From: a virus
DNA length: 47,368 nt
IMG/VR virus record: IMGVR_UViG_3300042484_000660
Span: 1-47,368 of that record
Direction: 5' to 3' (one strand)
Part shown: piece by piece, positions 8,266-16,559 of the stretch
Position numbering within the stretch: position 1 is the stretch's first letter
How the letters are laid out: each line of letters starts with the position of its first letter
The notes under the pieces: model-generated
Told to the model about the DNA's origin: nothing
What the model saw: only the letters and a program-made list of their open reading frames with translations
The model's database searches: none
Position numbers and translations under genes: made by a program

Positions 8266-9259
8266 TATTTTAAACAAACGACATTCTACTAGAAACATGA
8301 GTGATGCTGATTTTGAAGCAGCATTACCCATGCTTGCCCTAGAACTTGAGCAGACTAGTTTTTACTTTTCTTATACTGATGAAGATATGAGAAAGGATTG
8401 GAAAAAGCTTTGCGATTGGACTACTACAGAAGATAGTATCAATTCTACTAGTCGCCTAGGTATGAAGTTGAGCGAACACTTTTGTCCCAACTTTTACGAT
8501 ATTGAGAGCGCAACTGGCACAAGTTACAAAAGTCTATGGACGGCTAAGAACTTAGAAAAGATTTTACGTTGGAACCGCAAGAGCCATAGTACTCCGTATT
8601 TGAGTGAGATAAAACGGGGAATTTACTTTTGCTGTGGTATGACAAAAAACACAATGTATCGTCCTCAAATGATGAAACTGACATGTATTAAATACAAACC
8701 TAAATATGTTTTAGACCCTTGTGCAGGTTGGGGAGGTAGAATGTTAGGTACAGTCAGCTATGGTGCTAACTACATTGGGTTTGAACCAAACACTACAACA
8801 TATAACAATCTAATAAAGATTGTAAACTTTCTCGGAATCCAAGATAAGGTCACGTTAATATGTGATGATGCTAGAAATATGTCACGTTATAACATTCCTA
8901 AAGTTGATATGGTGCTTACCAGTCCTCCCTATTTTGATTTAGAAGTGTATGTACACGAAGATACTCAAAGTATTAAAAACATGTCTACGTATCAAGATTG
9001 GGCTGACGATTTTTTGAGAGAAGTTATTAGGTTAGGATTAGTTCACCTTAATGAAAATGGAGTTAGCTGCTGGAATGTGGGAAAGGTTAAAAATCGTGAT
9101 ATGAACGTTGATGTTGAAAAGTATCATAAAGAATTTGGATATCAAATTTCGGATATTCTTACAGTAGCAAGTAGTAAAAGACAAAGTAATCAAACACTTA
9201 ACAAAAACGCAAAAAGTAGCGATAACACTGTAGTATATTCTAGGCTTGATAATTTATAG
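8252..9259 (+). CDS. DNA amino-methyltransferase (TSPPYF)
   Basis: This 335-aa protein has the SAM-binding motif D-P-C-A-G-W-G-G-R and the catalytic T-S-P-P-Y-F, the signature of N4-cytosine or N6-adenine DNA methyltransferases. The N-terminal 150 residues are a less conserved, probably target-recognition region. ATG at 8252 is preferred, with AAGAG upstream; a longer frame from 8195 would overlap the previous gene by more than 70 bases. Possible roles are protecting phage DNA or acting with the preceding gene. No homing nuclease motif is visible. Confidence 0.85.
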   Translation: MLLRDILNKRHSTRNMSDADFEAALPMLALELEQTSFYFSYTDEDMRKDWKKLCDWTTTEDSINSTSRLGMKLSEHFCPNFYDIESATGTSYKSLWTAKNLEKILRWNRKSHSTPYLSEIKRGIYFCCGMTKNTMYRPQMMKLTCIKYKPKYVLDPCAGWGGRMLGTVSYGANYIGFEPNTTTYNNLIKIVNFLGIQDKVTLICDDARNMSRYNIPKVDMVLTSPPYFDLEVYVHEDTQSIKNMSTYQDWADDFLREVIRLGLVHLNENGVSCWNVGKVKNRDMNVDVEKYHKEFGYQISDILTVASSKRQSNQTLNKNAKSSDNTVVYSRLDNL

Positions 9260-9269
9260 GTAACATATC

Positions 9270-9416
9270 ACGTGGGTAAATAAGTATACCTGCTGATACA
9301 AAAATGTAATGTTAGAATGCATGAATATCAACCAGCATACTAGGACATACGATCCCAAATACGAGTAATTCAAACTAAAAATATCGGCGATGGCCGGGCA
9401 GAGGTGAGTTGAAGAT
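9270..9416 (+). pseudogene. Decayed duplicate of the C-terminal end of the 147-aa gene
   Basis: The segment 9362-9416 repeats 7617-7670, and weaker similarity continues upstream to about 9270. The reading frame is broken by a stop and indels, so no protein is expected. It carries the likely ribosome-binding region of the gene at 9423. It is best read as a leftover of a duplication that accompanied insertion of the endonuclease/methyltransferase pair. Confidence 0.75.
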
Positions 9417-9422
9417 TTTATT

Positions 9423-9863
9423 ATGATAGGAGTTACACAAAAATGGGTAGAAGGTTTATCTGAGATTGAACTTTTTATACTCAATACACTACAAAAAAAT
9501 AAAGAGCATTTGAATTGCAGACTTATAATAAAAGAAACATACTGTGACTGGTTACACCGCCCTGCTATTTATTGTGCGGACCATGATAGGTTTTTATCAT
9601 GGGTAAAAGACGATTCATATTATCCTCTTCATACGCTGGAACATTACGAAATTCTAGGAATAAATGCGGTTGAATACCCGGAAGATGATACCAAAGAAAG
9701 AATACGAAAAGAGCATGGTTACGGTCATTCAAAACTAAAAGGAATTACGGTGAAAAATTATCGTGCCGGGCACAAAACAAGAATATGGCATGGTTACAAA
9801 GGTAATCCATACAGAGATCCGTCTATGCCCGAATACTGGGATTTTATAGAAACTTTCTTGTAG
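9423..9863 (+). CDS. Hypothetical protein, 146 aa
   Basis: I do not recognise this protein. It is rich in Tyr, His and Trp and has no signal peptide, membrane segment or catalytic motif that I can name. Its start follows the duplicated segment, which supplies a GTGAGTTGAAG ribosome-binding region. It was probably next to the 147-aa gene before the methyltransferase block was inserted. A stretch without genes separates it from the exonuclease promoter. Confidence 0.55.
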   Translation: MIGVTQKWVEGLSEIELFILNTLQKNKEHLNCRLIIKETYCDWLHRPAIYCADHDRFLSWVKDDSYYPLHTLEHYEILGINAVEYPEDDTKERIRKEHGYGHSKLKGITVKNYRAGHKTRIWHGYKGNPYRDPSMPEYWDFIETFL

Positions 9864-9880
9864 TGGTTGTCTTATTCGTG

Positions 9881-9909
9881 TTGTTTTTGCCCTTTTATCT
9901 TGCTATTAT
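9881..9909 (+). promoter_or_regulatory. Sigma70-like promoter upstream of the exonuclease
   Basis: TTGTTT (9881-9886), 17 bases, then TGC-TATTAT (9904-9909), an extended -10, lie upstream of the exonuclease. The -35 is weaker than in the other early promoters. It could drive the chain of overlapping genes up to about 13.2 kb. Confidence 0.5.
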
Positions 9910-9958
9910 ATTTAAATATGCTACTATATAAAAACTTACTATAACTTTGGATTAATAA

Positions 9959-10969
9959 ATGAAATACGCACTTGTAGACACTGCTAACACTTTCTTTCGT
10001 GCCCGTCACGTAGCATCGCGTAATGCCGATACTTGGCAAAAGATTGGTATGGCACTACATCTTACACTGGCTTCAGTCAATCAAGTTGTAAAGCGACATG
10101 GTATTGATCATGTGGTATTTTGTTTAGAAGGCAGGTCTTGGCGTAAAGATTTCTACAAGCCATATAAAGCTAACAGAAAGCTTGATGAGTCTGCAATGAC
10201 TGAATCCGAAGTAGAAGAAAACAAAATGTTTTGGGATACTTATGAGGCTCTGACAGTATACTTGCGTGAGAAAACAAACTGTTCAGTTATCAGAAATCCC
10301 GTAGCTGAAGCAGATGATATCATTGCACGTTTCATTCACTTGCATCCAAATGATCAACACATTATTGTTTCTTCGGATACTGACTTTATTCAACTGATTA
10401 CTGAAAATGTAAAGCAGTACAATGGTATTACTAATCAGTTGATCACACTTAGTGGTTACTACGATGATCGTGATCGTCCAGTGATTGACAAGAAAACTAA
10501 GCAGCATAAAGGACTAGACGATCCACAGTTTATCTTGTTTGAAAAGTGTATGCGCGGTGATGCTACTGATAACGTGTTTTCAGCATATCCCGGTGTTAGA
10601 ACTAAAGGTAGCAAAAACAAAGTTGGCTTGATAGAAGCATTTGCTGACAGTGACAAGAAGGGTTTTAACTGGAACAACATGATGCTGCAAAAGTGGACAG
10701 ATCATCTTGGTGTTGAACGTAGAGTACGTGATGATTACGAACGTAACCGTATCTTGATTGATTTAACAGCACAGCCTGAAGATATCAAACAGCAAGTTGA
10801 TACAACTATTCATGATACAGTAAAGCTTGATCACATACCGCAGGTTGGTGTTCACTTTATGAAATTTGCAGGAAAATATGAGCTTAACAAAATCAGTGAA
10901 CAAGCTGAAACTTATGCTCGTTGGTTGAATTCACCTTACAAAGGTACTCTTTATGAAAACGCCGCTTGA
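9959..10969 (+). CDS. 5'-3' exonuclease / flap endonuclease (T4 RNase H-like)
   Basis: This 336-aa protein belongs to the 5'-3' exonuclease family, which removes RNA primers and flaps in replication. It has the N-terminal V-D-T-A-N-T-F-F-R strand, K-D-F-Y-K-P-Y-K-A-N-R, the E-A-D-D-I-I-A acidic motif, S-S-D-T-D-F-I-Q and a later G-D-A-T-D-N-V helix-hairpin-helix entry. These acidic residues bind the catalytic metals. It probably works with the phage DNA ligase at 18.7 kb. It overlaps the next gene by 17 bases. Confidence 0.9.
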   Translation: MKYALVDTANTFFRARHVASRNADTWQKIGMALHLTLASVNQVVKRHGIDHVVFCLEGRSWRKDFYKPYKANRKLDESAMTESEVEENKMFWDTYEALTVYLREKTNCSVIRNPVAEADDIIARFIHLHPNDQHIIVSSDTDFIQLITENVKQYNGITNQLITLSGYYDDRDRPVIDKKTKQHKGLDDPQFILFEKCMRGDATDNVFSAYPGVRTKGSKNKVGLIEAFADSDKKGFNWNNMMLQKWTDHLGVERRVRDDYERNRILIDLTAQPEDIKQQVDTTIHDTVKLDHIPQVGVHFMKFAGKYELNKISEQAETYARWLNSPYKGTLYENAA

Positions 10970-11180
10970 GAAACAAGTTTATGCTGGATTGATGGAGATT
11001 TTGAAAGACAAGTCTTTTTACTACCAGAGTTACTCTTCAGAGTATTGTCATCTTACTGAAGAGGGTAAAGAAGCCATCTTAGAATATGTTACTATCATGG
11101 CTCCGCATATGATTAAACGTGAAGAGCATGAACTTAACGAACGGTCTAAACGATTAATGATGGAAGAGTTAAAGTCATGA
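10953..11180 (+). CDS. Small hypothetical protein after exonuclease
   Basis: This 75-aa charged, probably helical protein overlaps the exonuclease end and the next start (ATGA). I do not recognise it. Its coupling to the exonuclease suggests co-expression with replication genes. Confidence 0.6.
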   Translation: MKTPLEKQVYAGLMEILKDKSFYYQSYSSEYCHLTEEGKEAILEYVTIMAPHMIKREEHELNERSKRLMMEELKS

Positions 11181-11638
11181 AGAAAATATTTTACGAAAAA
11201 GTAGGTAAACGTTACAAGCCAGTAAAAGAGTATGATTCAGAGTTAATGGATGCTTTCCCTAAAGGAACAACTCTTGTTGTATGTCGACCGGGTACGACTT
11301 CATACATGTATGATGTTGATCCCATGTTTGCACCAATGCTGGCAGCAGGTAAGTACGCCGAAGATAGTATGAGTAGTGCTATCGTTAAAGCTATGGAATA
11401 CAAACCAAAGCAACAGCCTATTACTGAACGACAGCGTGAGCTTTGGCAAGAGCTTAAACAAAGCTTTGCTGATCAAGATTTTGCGATTCACGGTGCTTCA
11501 GCGACAGATGCAGCAAAAGCAGGTATCAAAGCATTAGAACAAGAAGTAGAAAAGATGTTTGAAGTTCCTGCAGTAAAATTAGCATATGACCACTTTATAA
11601 CAGTATGGGCATTAACAAAAGAACAACAAAAGGAGTAG
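11177..11638 (+). CDS. Hypothetical phage protein, 153 aa
   Basis: This soluble protein has an N-terminal beta-rich half with C-R-P-G-T-T-S-Y, then a helical C-terminal half. I do not recognise a function. ATGA overlap with the previous gene and one base to the next place it in the same operon. The composition is ordinary for this phage. Confidence 0.6.
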   Translation: MKKIFYEKVGKRYKPVKEYDSELMDAFPKGTTLVVCRPGTTSYMYDVDPMFAPMLAAGKYAEDSMSSAIVKAMEYKPKQQPITERQRELWQELKQSFADQDFAIHGASATDAAKAGIKALEQEVEKMFEVPAVKLAYDHFITVWALTKEQQKE

Positions 11639-11639
11639 T

Positions 11640-12098
11640 ATGTCAGACTTGATCGCAAAACCTATTATAAAAAATCAGTATTGGGTTGTCACTGACGGTG
11701 ACAAAAAGGTTGGTAACGTTGTTGCCGACCAAAATGGCTTTGATGTAAAATTAAATGGTACTAATTTGCATTTTGCTAGTACTGACGATATCAAACAAAA
11801 AACCAAGATTATTTTTCAATCTATAAAAAATCTAAAATCTAAACAAAATCATCCATATCCTGAGTATCCAACTACTAATAAAGTATATAACTCAGTAATG
11901 GATGTTAAGCGAAAGCTGCACTTATTCACTACTTCACCTAAGAGTAAATGTTTTCATGTTGCTGGATGGTTTGTTGTAAATCAAAACGGTGTCATACAAG
12001 TACTTTTTTGCCCGAAATACATCTTTATTCAGCGTTATGAGTATCACGGTCCATTTACATCTGAAATCCAAGCAAATCAAGTACTAAATAGTAGATGA
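11640..12098 (+). CDS. Hypothetical phage protein, 152 aa
   Basis: This protein starts with a beta-rich region and contains two aromatic-rich strands with K-C-F-H-V-A-G-W near residue 105. No catalytic motif is evident. AAAGGAG lies directly upstream of the start, giving a strong ribosome-binding site. It is part of the overlapping series from the exonuclease on. Confidence 0.6.
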   Translation: MSDLIAKPIIKNQYWVVTDGDKKVGNVVADQNGFDVKLNGTNLHFASTDDIKQKTKIIFQSIKNLKSKQNHPYPEYPTTNKVYNSVMDVKRKLHLFTTSPKSKCFHVAGWFVVNQNGVIQVLFCPKYIFIQRYEYHGPFTSEIQANQVLNSR

Positions 12099-12295
12099 TA
12101 CATATAAAAAGATTTATAGATAAAATATCTGCAATGGAATCAAAGCAAAACAAAGATGTAGTAATTTCCATGCAAGAGGCTAGGGGTTTAAGAGATGATA
12201 TAGCAAAGCTGTTAGCTGACCTACATCTACTAACAAGCGAACAAAAGAAAGACGAAGTAATCCAAGTAGAACTAACAGGTGGGTCGTTTAAGTGA
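12095..12295 (+). CDS. Small helical hypothetical protein
   Basis: This 66-aa, mostly helical, charged protein could form a coiled coil (about residues 10-55). It overlaps the previous stop by ATGA and the next start by GTGA. Function is unknown. Confidence 0.55.
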   Translation: MIHIKRFIDKISAMESKQNKDVVISMQEARGLRDDIAKLLADLHLLTSEQKKDEVIQVELTGGSFK

Positions 12296-12591
12296 GCAGG
12301 TCTCAACCAAAAGTATTAATGGAAATAGTTGACAAACAAACATACAAATGTGATCAAATCGTAGAAGCTGCGGGTATATGGGCTGTTGTGTTAGATGGTC
12401 AACCTATCAATTTAAAATCCTCACATTACTTGTCTAACGATACGGTACCTAAATACAAGAAAACTAGTTTTTCTAATCCAGGTCACGCAAGAAACTTATG
12501 TAAAAAGCTTAATACGCAGTTTAAAACTAATAAGTTCACTGTAGTCTTTATGAACTCTGGTAGACAAGTTTACCCCGATTCAGATGAGTAA
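12292..12591 (+). CDS. Hypothetical protein, 99 aa (GTG start)
   Basis: The GTG start overlaps the previous stop (GTGA). The protein is basic, with F-S-N-P-G-H-A-R-N-L-C in its C-terminal half. I do not recognise it. Its end overlaps the next start by eight bases. Confidence 0.55.
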   Translation: MSRSQPKVLMEIVDKQTYKCDQIVEAAGIWAVVLDGQPINLKSSHYLSNDTVPKYKKTSFSNPGHARNLCKKLNTQFKTNKFTVVFMNSGRQVYPDSDE

Positions 12592-12991
12592 CACCAAGTT
12601 AGAAATCACTGAAGCTGTATTTAAAGAACTACCTGAGCATAGTAAACATCGTAGTTTTACGGTTGAACAATCAATGTTCAAATGGTGGGTAAGTGGCAGA
12701 GGTGGGCAGAGCTTAAGGTTGAAAGATGACGGATACGAAGCATTTACAGAAGCTAATATAGCACATTATAAGTTTCCATTATTTACAAACAAAACCGATT
12801 ATACTAGTATTTTAAACAATCCTAACAGTTATACCTTATCTTTAAGTAAAAAGATAAAATGTCCTTTTTATATTATCAAATTAAATAAAGATGTAAAAAC
12901 AGAACCTGAAATCATAATTTATGATGATAAAATAGCAATGTGGATGACCATATACGGTACACTACAAGAATACTTAGACTCAGTGAGGTGA
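12584..12991 (+). CDS. Hypothetical protein, 135 aa
   Basis: This soluble protein with a Trp-rich central strand has no motif I recognise. It is coupled to the gene before it and separated from the next by five bases. It is probably part of the early replication-region operon. Confidence 0.55.
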   Translation: MSNTKLEITEAVFKELPEHSKHRSFTVEQSMFKWWVSGRGGQSLRLKDDGYEAFTEANIAHYKFPLFTNKTDYTSILNNPNSYTLSLSKKIKCPFYIIKLNKDVKTEPEIIIYDDKIAMWMTIYGTLQEYLDSVR

Positions 12992-12996
12992 ATAGT

Positions 12997-13161
12997 ATGA
13001 GCGACAATGAAAACAAAAAAGTAGTAAAAAACAGTGTTTATGGTGAAATGCTTAACAAGATGAAAACAAGCAATAATTCATATCAAAAAGGTAATAAGCC
13101 AAAACCGCAAAAAGGACATTCAAGCCAGGGCGTAGTAAAGCGAACTGGTAGGGGTAGATAA
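12997..13161 (+). CDS. Small basic hypothetical protein, 54 aa
   Basis: The ATG at 12997 is preferred over a longer frame from 12940 that would overlap the previous gene. The product is Lys/Asn/Gly-rich with a T-G-R-G-R end, probably disordered and able to bind nucleic acid. GTGAGGTG upstream could serve as ribosome-binding site. Confidence 0.5.
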   Translation: MSDNENKKVVKNSVYGEMLNKMKTSNNSYQKGNKPKPQKGHSSQGVVKRTGRGR

Positions 13162-13189
13162 TTACCCAAAATAGTTGTATATTGGATAG

Positions 13190-13197
13190 AATAAATA
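13190..13197 (+). promoter_or_regulatory. Late promoter box AATAAATA
   Basis: NATAAATA match 30 bases before the start of the glycine-zipper protein, with AGGAG between them. Confidence 0.55.
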
Positions 13198-13227
13198 GTA
13201 CTATAGTATAACACATAGGAGATAGAC

Positions 13228-13671
13228 ATGAAAGCGTTTTTGTTTTTAGTACTTGCAATGGTAAGTTTTAATGTATTTGCTGTTGATGCAAAAGTAGTTG
13301 CTACTGAACCGGTGTATACCACGAGTACTCAGCATCGTGAAGTATGCGCTCCTGTAACAGAAACTCGCAGATCAATCGGCGGCACTTTGCTAGGTGGCGC
13401 AATTGGTGCAGCCCTTGGTAATCAAGTTGGCGGAGGCTCAGGTAGAGATATCGCAACAGCGGTTGGTGCTGTAACTGGTGCAGCTATAGGGCAAAATCAA
13501 GCAGGTGACAGAACAGTAACTAGAAATCAATGCGTGAGTGAACCCTTTACTGTACAACAAGTTTCTCAGTACAAAGTAACAGTTGACGTAAATGGTAGCT
13601 ATCACACCGTGTACAGAAGCTTTAGCCCAGTAGTAGGAAGCTTGATCCCCGTAACTTTATCTGTCAATTAA
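13228..13671 (+). CDS. Exported glycine-zipper (17 kDa antigen-like) protein
   Basis: This 147-aa protein has a clear Sec signal peptide (residues 1-18, cleavage after V-F-A) and a glycine-zipper segment (about 50-90) with repeated G-x3-G: G-G-T-L-L-G-G-A-I-G-A-A-L-G. The pattern is that of bacterial SlyB/17-kDa-antigen-type outer-membrane proteins. There is no lipobox Cys. Two other Cys residues (in C-A-P-V-T and N-Q-C-V) flank the zipper and could pair in the periplasm. It has a late promoter and good AGGAG site. It may insert in the host envelope late in infection; a bacterial origin is likely. Confidence 0.7.
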   Translation: MKAFLFLVLAMVSFNVFAVDAKVVATEPVYTTSTQHREVCAPVTETRRSIGGTLLGGAIGAALGNQVGGGSGRDIATAVGAVTGAAIGQNQAGDRTVTRNQCVSEPFTVQQVSQYKVTVDVNGSYHTVYRSFSPVVGSLIPVTLSVN

Positions 13672-13714
13672 CGTAAGTTATTGTTTTAACTAAGGTTTTA
13701 TTTCGCAAAAAGGC

Positions 13715-13742
13715 TTGACTTATTGTCCGTTTATGCTATAAT
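13715..13742 (+). promoter_or_regulatory. Early promoter, AAGGC-TTGACT class
   Basis: TTGACT (13715-13720), 16 bases, extended TGC-TATAAT (13737-13742). It is the first full member of the repeated early promoter family and lies 17 bases before the 51-aa gene. Confidence 0.85.
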
Positions 13743-13759
13743 AGCATATATATTAGATT

Positions 13760-13915
13760 ATGAGCGACAAGAAAATGAAACCCAGAAATCATGTTGTATT
13801 AGCTATGATACGCTCTAACAAGCAATCAGTAGCGCATGGCAAGACTTTCAAAGCTTTGCGTAGAGAAAGCAAAGTCAAGCTTAAATCACGAGGTGCAGAC
13901 CATGATGGTAAATGA
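13760..13915 (+). CDS. Small basic phage protein, 51 aa (KPRN...HGK family)
   Basis: The ATG at 13760 gives a 51-aa, strongly basic protein with K-P-R-N-H near the N-terminus and H-G-K-T-F-K-A-L-R-R in the middle. This arrangement recurs in many small proteins of proteobacterial phages with no known function. It lies directly behind a strong early promoter with a short leader. It overlaps the next gene by 14 bases. Confidence 0.65.
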   Translation: MSDKKMKPRNHVVLAMIRSNKQSVAHGKTFKALRRESKVKLKSRGADHDGK

Positions 13916-14075
13916 TCGTATTGCAAGAGTTTTGGAAGCTGCTGTTAAAGAAATCAAAGAGCCCAAGTCTGATAAAGAACTTTATCAAGCACTTAGGCTT
14001 ATTTCCGCTATAGCTAAACAAGAAGCGAAAAAAGTACTGGTTCACATAGACGAATCTAATACACTACTAGGCTAA
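13902..14075 (+). CDS. Small hypothetical protein, 57 aa
   Basis: Start 13902 has GAGGT seven bases upstream, inside the previous gene; a longer frame from 13836 would overlap it almost fully. The product is helical and charged. Function is unknown. Confidence 0.5.
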   Translation: MMVNDRIARVLEAAVKEIKEPKSDKELYQALRLISAIAKQEAKKVLVHIDESNTLLG

Positions 14076-14079
14076 CAAA

Positions 14080-14748
14080 ATGAACATGCCTGATATCACA
14101 GTTGAACTTATTTGGGGTGCTAGTTGTCAGGCACTTAGCATTAATAACGGTTACTTAAAACCTGAAGATATTACATATTCAGAAGATCATCAGGGTAAAC
14201 AAGCTAACCGAGAACTGATTCAATTTTACGCATTCAACACTGACAAAATCAGTGAACAAAGTATTAAAGATGGTACAGAAGTTCGCAATTATCTAAAAGG
14301 TATGCTTTTTAAAATGCTATCTGAAGATAAGCTACATGACTATTTTAAAAAGCTGATCAACTTGGCATCCGATGATGAGTTAAAACTTACTGATAAAAAT
14401 ATTGCGTATATTGCCTCAGCACCTCATGCTGTAATCAGAGAACAGTTAAAAGACGAACAGTTTAGACAAGTAAGAGAATGTAACCATAGTTATGTGGGTT
14501 TAGAAGGCGACAAAGTACAAGTTAACTTTAAGATTATAAAGTCATATTATTCTGAAGAATGGGAAAGACATTATATAACTGCTATTACTACTGATAATAA
14601 AATGATTACATACTCTACTAAGAATAAAAGACTAATTGGTGTTAATAGTGTAGTAACTGCTAATGCTATTGTTAAGGCACTATTTATTGATCAATATACC
14701 AAACACGAAACTACTAGATTAAGCAACGTAAGAACGGGGATTAAATGA
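14080..14748 (+). CDS. Hypothetical protein, 222 aa
   Basis: This soluble protein has no motif I recognise. The C-terminal half is beta-rich with Y-S-E-E-W-E-R-H-Y-I-T-A-I. It lies in the early operon after the TTGACT promoter and overlaps the next start by ATGA. Confidence 0.55.
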   Translation: MNMPDITVELIWGASCQALSINNGYLKPEDITYSEDHQGKQANRELIQFYAFNTDKISEQSIKDGTEVRNYLKGMLFKMLSEDKLHDYFKKLINLASDDELKLTDKNIAYIASAPHAVIREQLKDEQFRQVRECNHSYVGLEGDKVQVNFKIIKSYYSEEWERHYITAITTDNKMITYSTKNKRLIGVNSVVTANAIVKALFIDQYTKHETTRLSNVRTGIK

Positions 14749-15479
14749 AAATAAAAATAGGAAAGTACAAGGATTACTTTGGGCCATATCAGTTAGCAGA
14801 ACTTCTTTGCTTTTGGGCTAAGCCAGTAAAAGACGAATACGGCTTCAAACGTAAGCCAGATTGGGTACACGACTTTGGCGAGTGGCTAGCATATGGTTAT
14901 GTAGAGTCTGAGCCTGAAGTAGGTGAAAAAAGACCTATGTTTGGTAAAGAAGAACGCAAGCAAACTTGGGTCTCTAAACTAATCTGCGGCGCCTTGAGCC
15001 TAATAGCTAAACTACAAGGTGAGCGTGTGATCAAGATTCAAATTGATCCCTGGGATACTTGGAGCGTTGATCATACTTTAAGCATGATTATTTTGCCCAT
15101 GCTTAAGCAACTAAAAGACACTACGCATGGTGCACCGTTTGTTGACGATGAAGATGTACCTGACGAACTAAAGAGTACATCAGCCCCTGCAAAGGAAAAC
15201 GATTGGGATACTGACGACAACCATTTTAAGCGTTGGGATTACGCGCTTGATGAAATGATCTGGGCTTTTGAAAAGCTAGTAGACGATGATTGGGAACATG
15301 AGTTTTACTCCGGCAACCACGAAACTCTTACAGTAAAACGCGAAGACGGTTTGTATGAAATGATTAAAGGTGAAAACGATACTTTCACTATTGATCATGA
15401 AGGTATGAAAAAAGTAAATGATCGTATTCAAAATGGTTTGAGACTGTTCGCTAAGCACTACAGAGGACTTTGGGATTAG
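14745..15479 (+). CDS. Conserved phage protein, 244 aa
   Basis: I recognise this as a widespread phage family of unknown function, marked by an N-terminal K-I-G-K-Y-K-D-Y-F-G-P-Y-Q and a central W-D-T-W-S-V-D-H-T-L segment with the V-D-D-E-D-V-P and F-K-R-W-D-Y-A-L-D-E-M-I-W-A-F-E regions. It is acidic and soluble. Its placement between replication-associated genes is typical of early/middle genes. I do not assign a role. Confidence 0.65.
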   Translation: MKIKIGKYKDYFGPYQLAELLCFWAKPVKDEYGFKRKPDWVHDFGEWLAYGYVESEPEVGEKRPMFGKEERKQTWVSKLICGALSLIAKLQGERVIKIQIDPWDTWSVDHTLSMIILPMLKQLKDTTHGAPFVDDEDVPDELKSTSAPAKENDWDTDDNHFKRWDYALDEMIWAFEKLVDDDWEHEFYSGNHETLTVKREDGLYEMIKGENDTFTIDHEGMKKVNDRIQNGLRLFAKHYRGLWD

Positions 15480-15481
15480 GT

Positions 15482-15841
15482 ATGAAAGCAGAAAAGCCAG
15501 CAACAGGTATATCCAAAATACAAGAATTTAGTGACTCAGTATGTTATCGTATTGAGTGTGAATGTACTAGTCACAATCATGCGGTAGACACTAGAATAGA
15601 AGTAGAAAAACAATGGGACGATATTCCAGATATCAGTGTTAGCTTCTATTTGACTATGTACAACAAGTTCCCGAAAAGTTTTTGGGATCGCGTTAAGCAA
15701 GCTGCTAGTATTTTGTTTACTGGTCTTAATAAACAAGAGCATGAAATTTTACTGAAACCACAAGCTGCTAAAAATTGGATTCAAGCAGTAGAAAACTCTA
15801 TTAATAACTTTGAGAAGAAACATGAAAGAAAAACTGATTAA
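15482..15841 (+). CDS. Conserved phage protein, 119 aa
   Basis: The ATG at 15482 is preferred over an in-frame TTG at 15470 that lies within the previous gene. The N-terminal half contains C-Y-R-I-E-C-E-C-T-S-x-x-H-A, where the Cys and His residues could bind a metal, followed by beta strands. It resembles a small phage family often found next to the preceding gene. Function is unknown. Confidence 0.55.
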   Translation: MKAEKPATGISKIQEFSDSVCYRIECECTSHNHAVDTRIEVEKQWDDIPDISVSFYLTMYNKFPKSFWDRVKQAASILFTGLNKQEHEILLKPQAAKNWIQAVENSINNFEKKHERKTD

Positions 15842-15989
15842 CTTTTTTAAAAAGCCAACTGCCACTGATTTAAAACTTCGAGACCGAAGGGTTAGGTCTC
15901 GTAATCGGTTGAGTCAACAAGCGTATGACTATCAAGAATTCGTTAGACGCAATCATGAACAACAAGCAAAAGAAACACATAATGGATAA
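15822..15989 (+). CDS. Small basic protein, 55 aa
   Basis: This ATG-initiated frame overlaps the genes on both sides (20 bases upstream, eight downstream) and fills a gap that would otherwise hold no gene. The product is rich in Arg, Gln and Asn and probably helical. I do not recognise it. Confidence 0.5.
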   Translation: MKEKLINFFKKPTATDLKLRDRRVRSRNRLSQQAYDYQEFVRRNHEQQAKETHNG

Positions 15990-16188
15990 ATTCGACCTAG
16001 AACAAAAGATACAAGAATGCTGGCAAGTTGTTGATGACTTAAAAGCAGTTTACCATTGTGAACGGTTGTATAAAGATGAAAACGAAATGCAAAATGCTCT
16101 ACTAGGTCTTTTCACATTATACCAAATCAAGTTTGAAAATCTTTTTCATGACTATGAAAAATTAGTAGCTGAAGAAAAACTAAAATGA
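15982..16188 (+). CDS. Small helical conserved phage protein, 68 aa
   Basis: ATG at 15982 is chosen; the in-frame start at 15925 lies inside the previous gene. The product is a helical protein beginning D-K-F-D-L-E-Q-K-I-Q-E-C-W, with A-L-L-G-L-F-T-L-Y in the middle, resembling small helical proteins of other phages. Role unknown. ATGA overlap with the next gene. Confidence 0.6.
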   Translation: MDKFDLEQKIQECWQVVDDLKAVYHCERLYKDENEMQNALLGLFTLYQIKFENLFHDYEKLVAEEKLK

Positions 16189-16559
16189 GTTATGTTCGTT
16201 GGGGTAGTATCATTAACTGTGAGTTAACTGATAAAGAATATATTGCTCTTATCGGTGACGGTTTAGAAGCTACTGAAAAGTGGTGTAAAGAAAATAAAAC
16301 TCCAGATGCTGAAATAAGCGATTGGTATATCTTTTGGCACTCAATGGGCGGAGATAAATCTGAAAAAAGAGAAGATCAGTATTTGGCTATGTGGATGGCA
16401 GGTGAGGAAAGCATTCCTGTTCTAGACTATAGTACAGTAAAAACCATGCTAGAAACGGATGATTGGTCTCCTTTGGGATACAAAAACATCACACAAAAGC
16501 ATGTGCTTGTTGATTGTGTGAAACGATGGATTAGAAACATTGAGGTAGATTGCAAGTGA
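16185..16559 (+). CDS. Hypothetical protein, 124 aa
   Basis: An acidic, Trp-rich soluble protein with no motif I recognise. It is translationally coupled on both sides (ATGA and GTGA), so it belongs with the following nuclease-like gene. Confidence 0.55.
   Translation: MSYVRWGSIINCELTDKEYIALIGDGLEATEKWCKENKTPDAEISDWYIFWHSMGGDKSEKREDQYLAMWMAGEESIPVLDYSTVKTMLETDDWSPLGYKNITQKHVLVDCVKRWIRNIEVDCK

Noticed and set aside
8252-9259. The methyltransferase as part of a homing element
   Set aside because: No LAGLIDADG, GIY-YIG or HNH motif is seen in it or its neighbour; flanking repeats suggest insertion, but homing is not supported.
9274-9280. GTAAATA as a late promoter near 9.27 kb
   Set aside because: It is about 145 bases from the next start, has the weaker G variant, and lies in decayed sequence of AT-rich DNA where chance matches are expected.
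9270-9422. A possible short gene upstream of the 146-aa gene
   Set aside because: The sequence is a decayed copy of the end of the gene at 7224, with a stop and indels, so it is listed as a pseudogene fragment.
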